A stretch of 64,000 nt of DNA from Tretioscincus oriximinensis. Taxonomy: Eukaryota; Chordata; Lepidosauria; Squamata; Gymnophthalmidae. Under the pieces are notes generated by a model that was not told the DNA's origin, did not search any database, and saw only the letters and a program-made list of their open reading frames with translations. The position numbers and the translations under genes are program-made. The stretch is taken from NCBI GenBank assembly GCA_022410635.1, contig JAJVDF010000464.1:570181-634180 (forward strand), written 5' to 3'. Every line of letters starts with the position of its first letter. Positions within the stretch are counted from its first letter, which is position 1. Of the stretch, positions 63,969 through 64,000 are shown one piece after another.

Positions 63969-64000
<32 letters not shown>

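Overview
The window is vertebrate nuclear DNA, most likely from a squamate reptile (lizard or gecko grade). The evidence is a recognisable vertebrate gene split into many small exons, dense CR1 LINEs, tRNA-headed SINEs whose 3' part resembles the Sauria-SINE/Bov-B tail, Penelope-like elements, solo LTRs and several kinds of DNA-transposon MITE. Isolated Ns throughout suggest a draft or ambiguity-masked assembly.

One gene can be identified: AP3B2, the neuronal beta3B subunit of the AP-3 adaptor complex, on the minus strand. I resolve 24 coding exons from 49312 (peptide starting HDDLKEML) down to 7920 (peptide ending NEFKKEQ). All have GT-AG borders and mutually compatible phases. Together they make about 2.9 kb of coding sequence (about 970 codons): the whole adaptin trunk, the Ser/acidic hinge and most of the C-terminal region. 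The usual first exon (the N-terminal 40 or so residues) and the last exon or exons (roughly 90 residues) are not visible. The last exons should lie beyond position 1. A CpG-rich candidate first coding exon at 63036-63292 (minus) ends in a donor whose phase fits exon 2, but its peptide does not look like the AP3B2 N-terminus.

Layout. 1-3750: CR1 LINE with a nested L1-type insertion. 5218-5953: solo LTR. 7920-13161: last three exons seen, with CR1 and SINE fragments. 13753-15347: young CR1 with an intact RT frame. 15651-25104: hinge exons, a Harbinger-type MITE, SINEs, a split L1 and Penelope termini. 26477-38214: trunk exons, with a hAT element at 28117-28845 that carries a SorCS-like exon, plus two mariner-type MITEs. 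38484-39375: two adjacent palindromic hammerhead-like elements. 41398-49312: 5' exons with three hAT elements bearing exact 8-bp target duplications. 49400-63000: long intron 1 or upstream DNA with a Penelope RT remnant, two more solo LTRs with exact 5-bp duplications, and minus-strand CR1s. 63000-63700: CpG island.

The most unusual items are (1) the hAT transposon that captured what looks like exon 1 of a SorCS receptor gene together with its splice donor, and (2) palindromic Penelope-like termini with hammerhead-ribozyme-like motifs, one of which (39029-39073, minus) keeps essentially the full conserved core.
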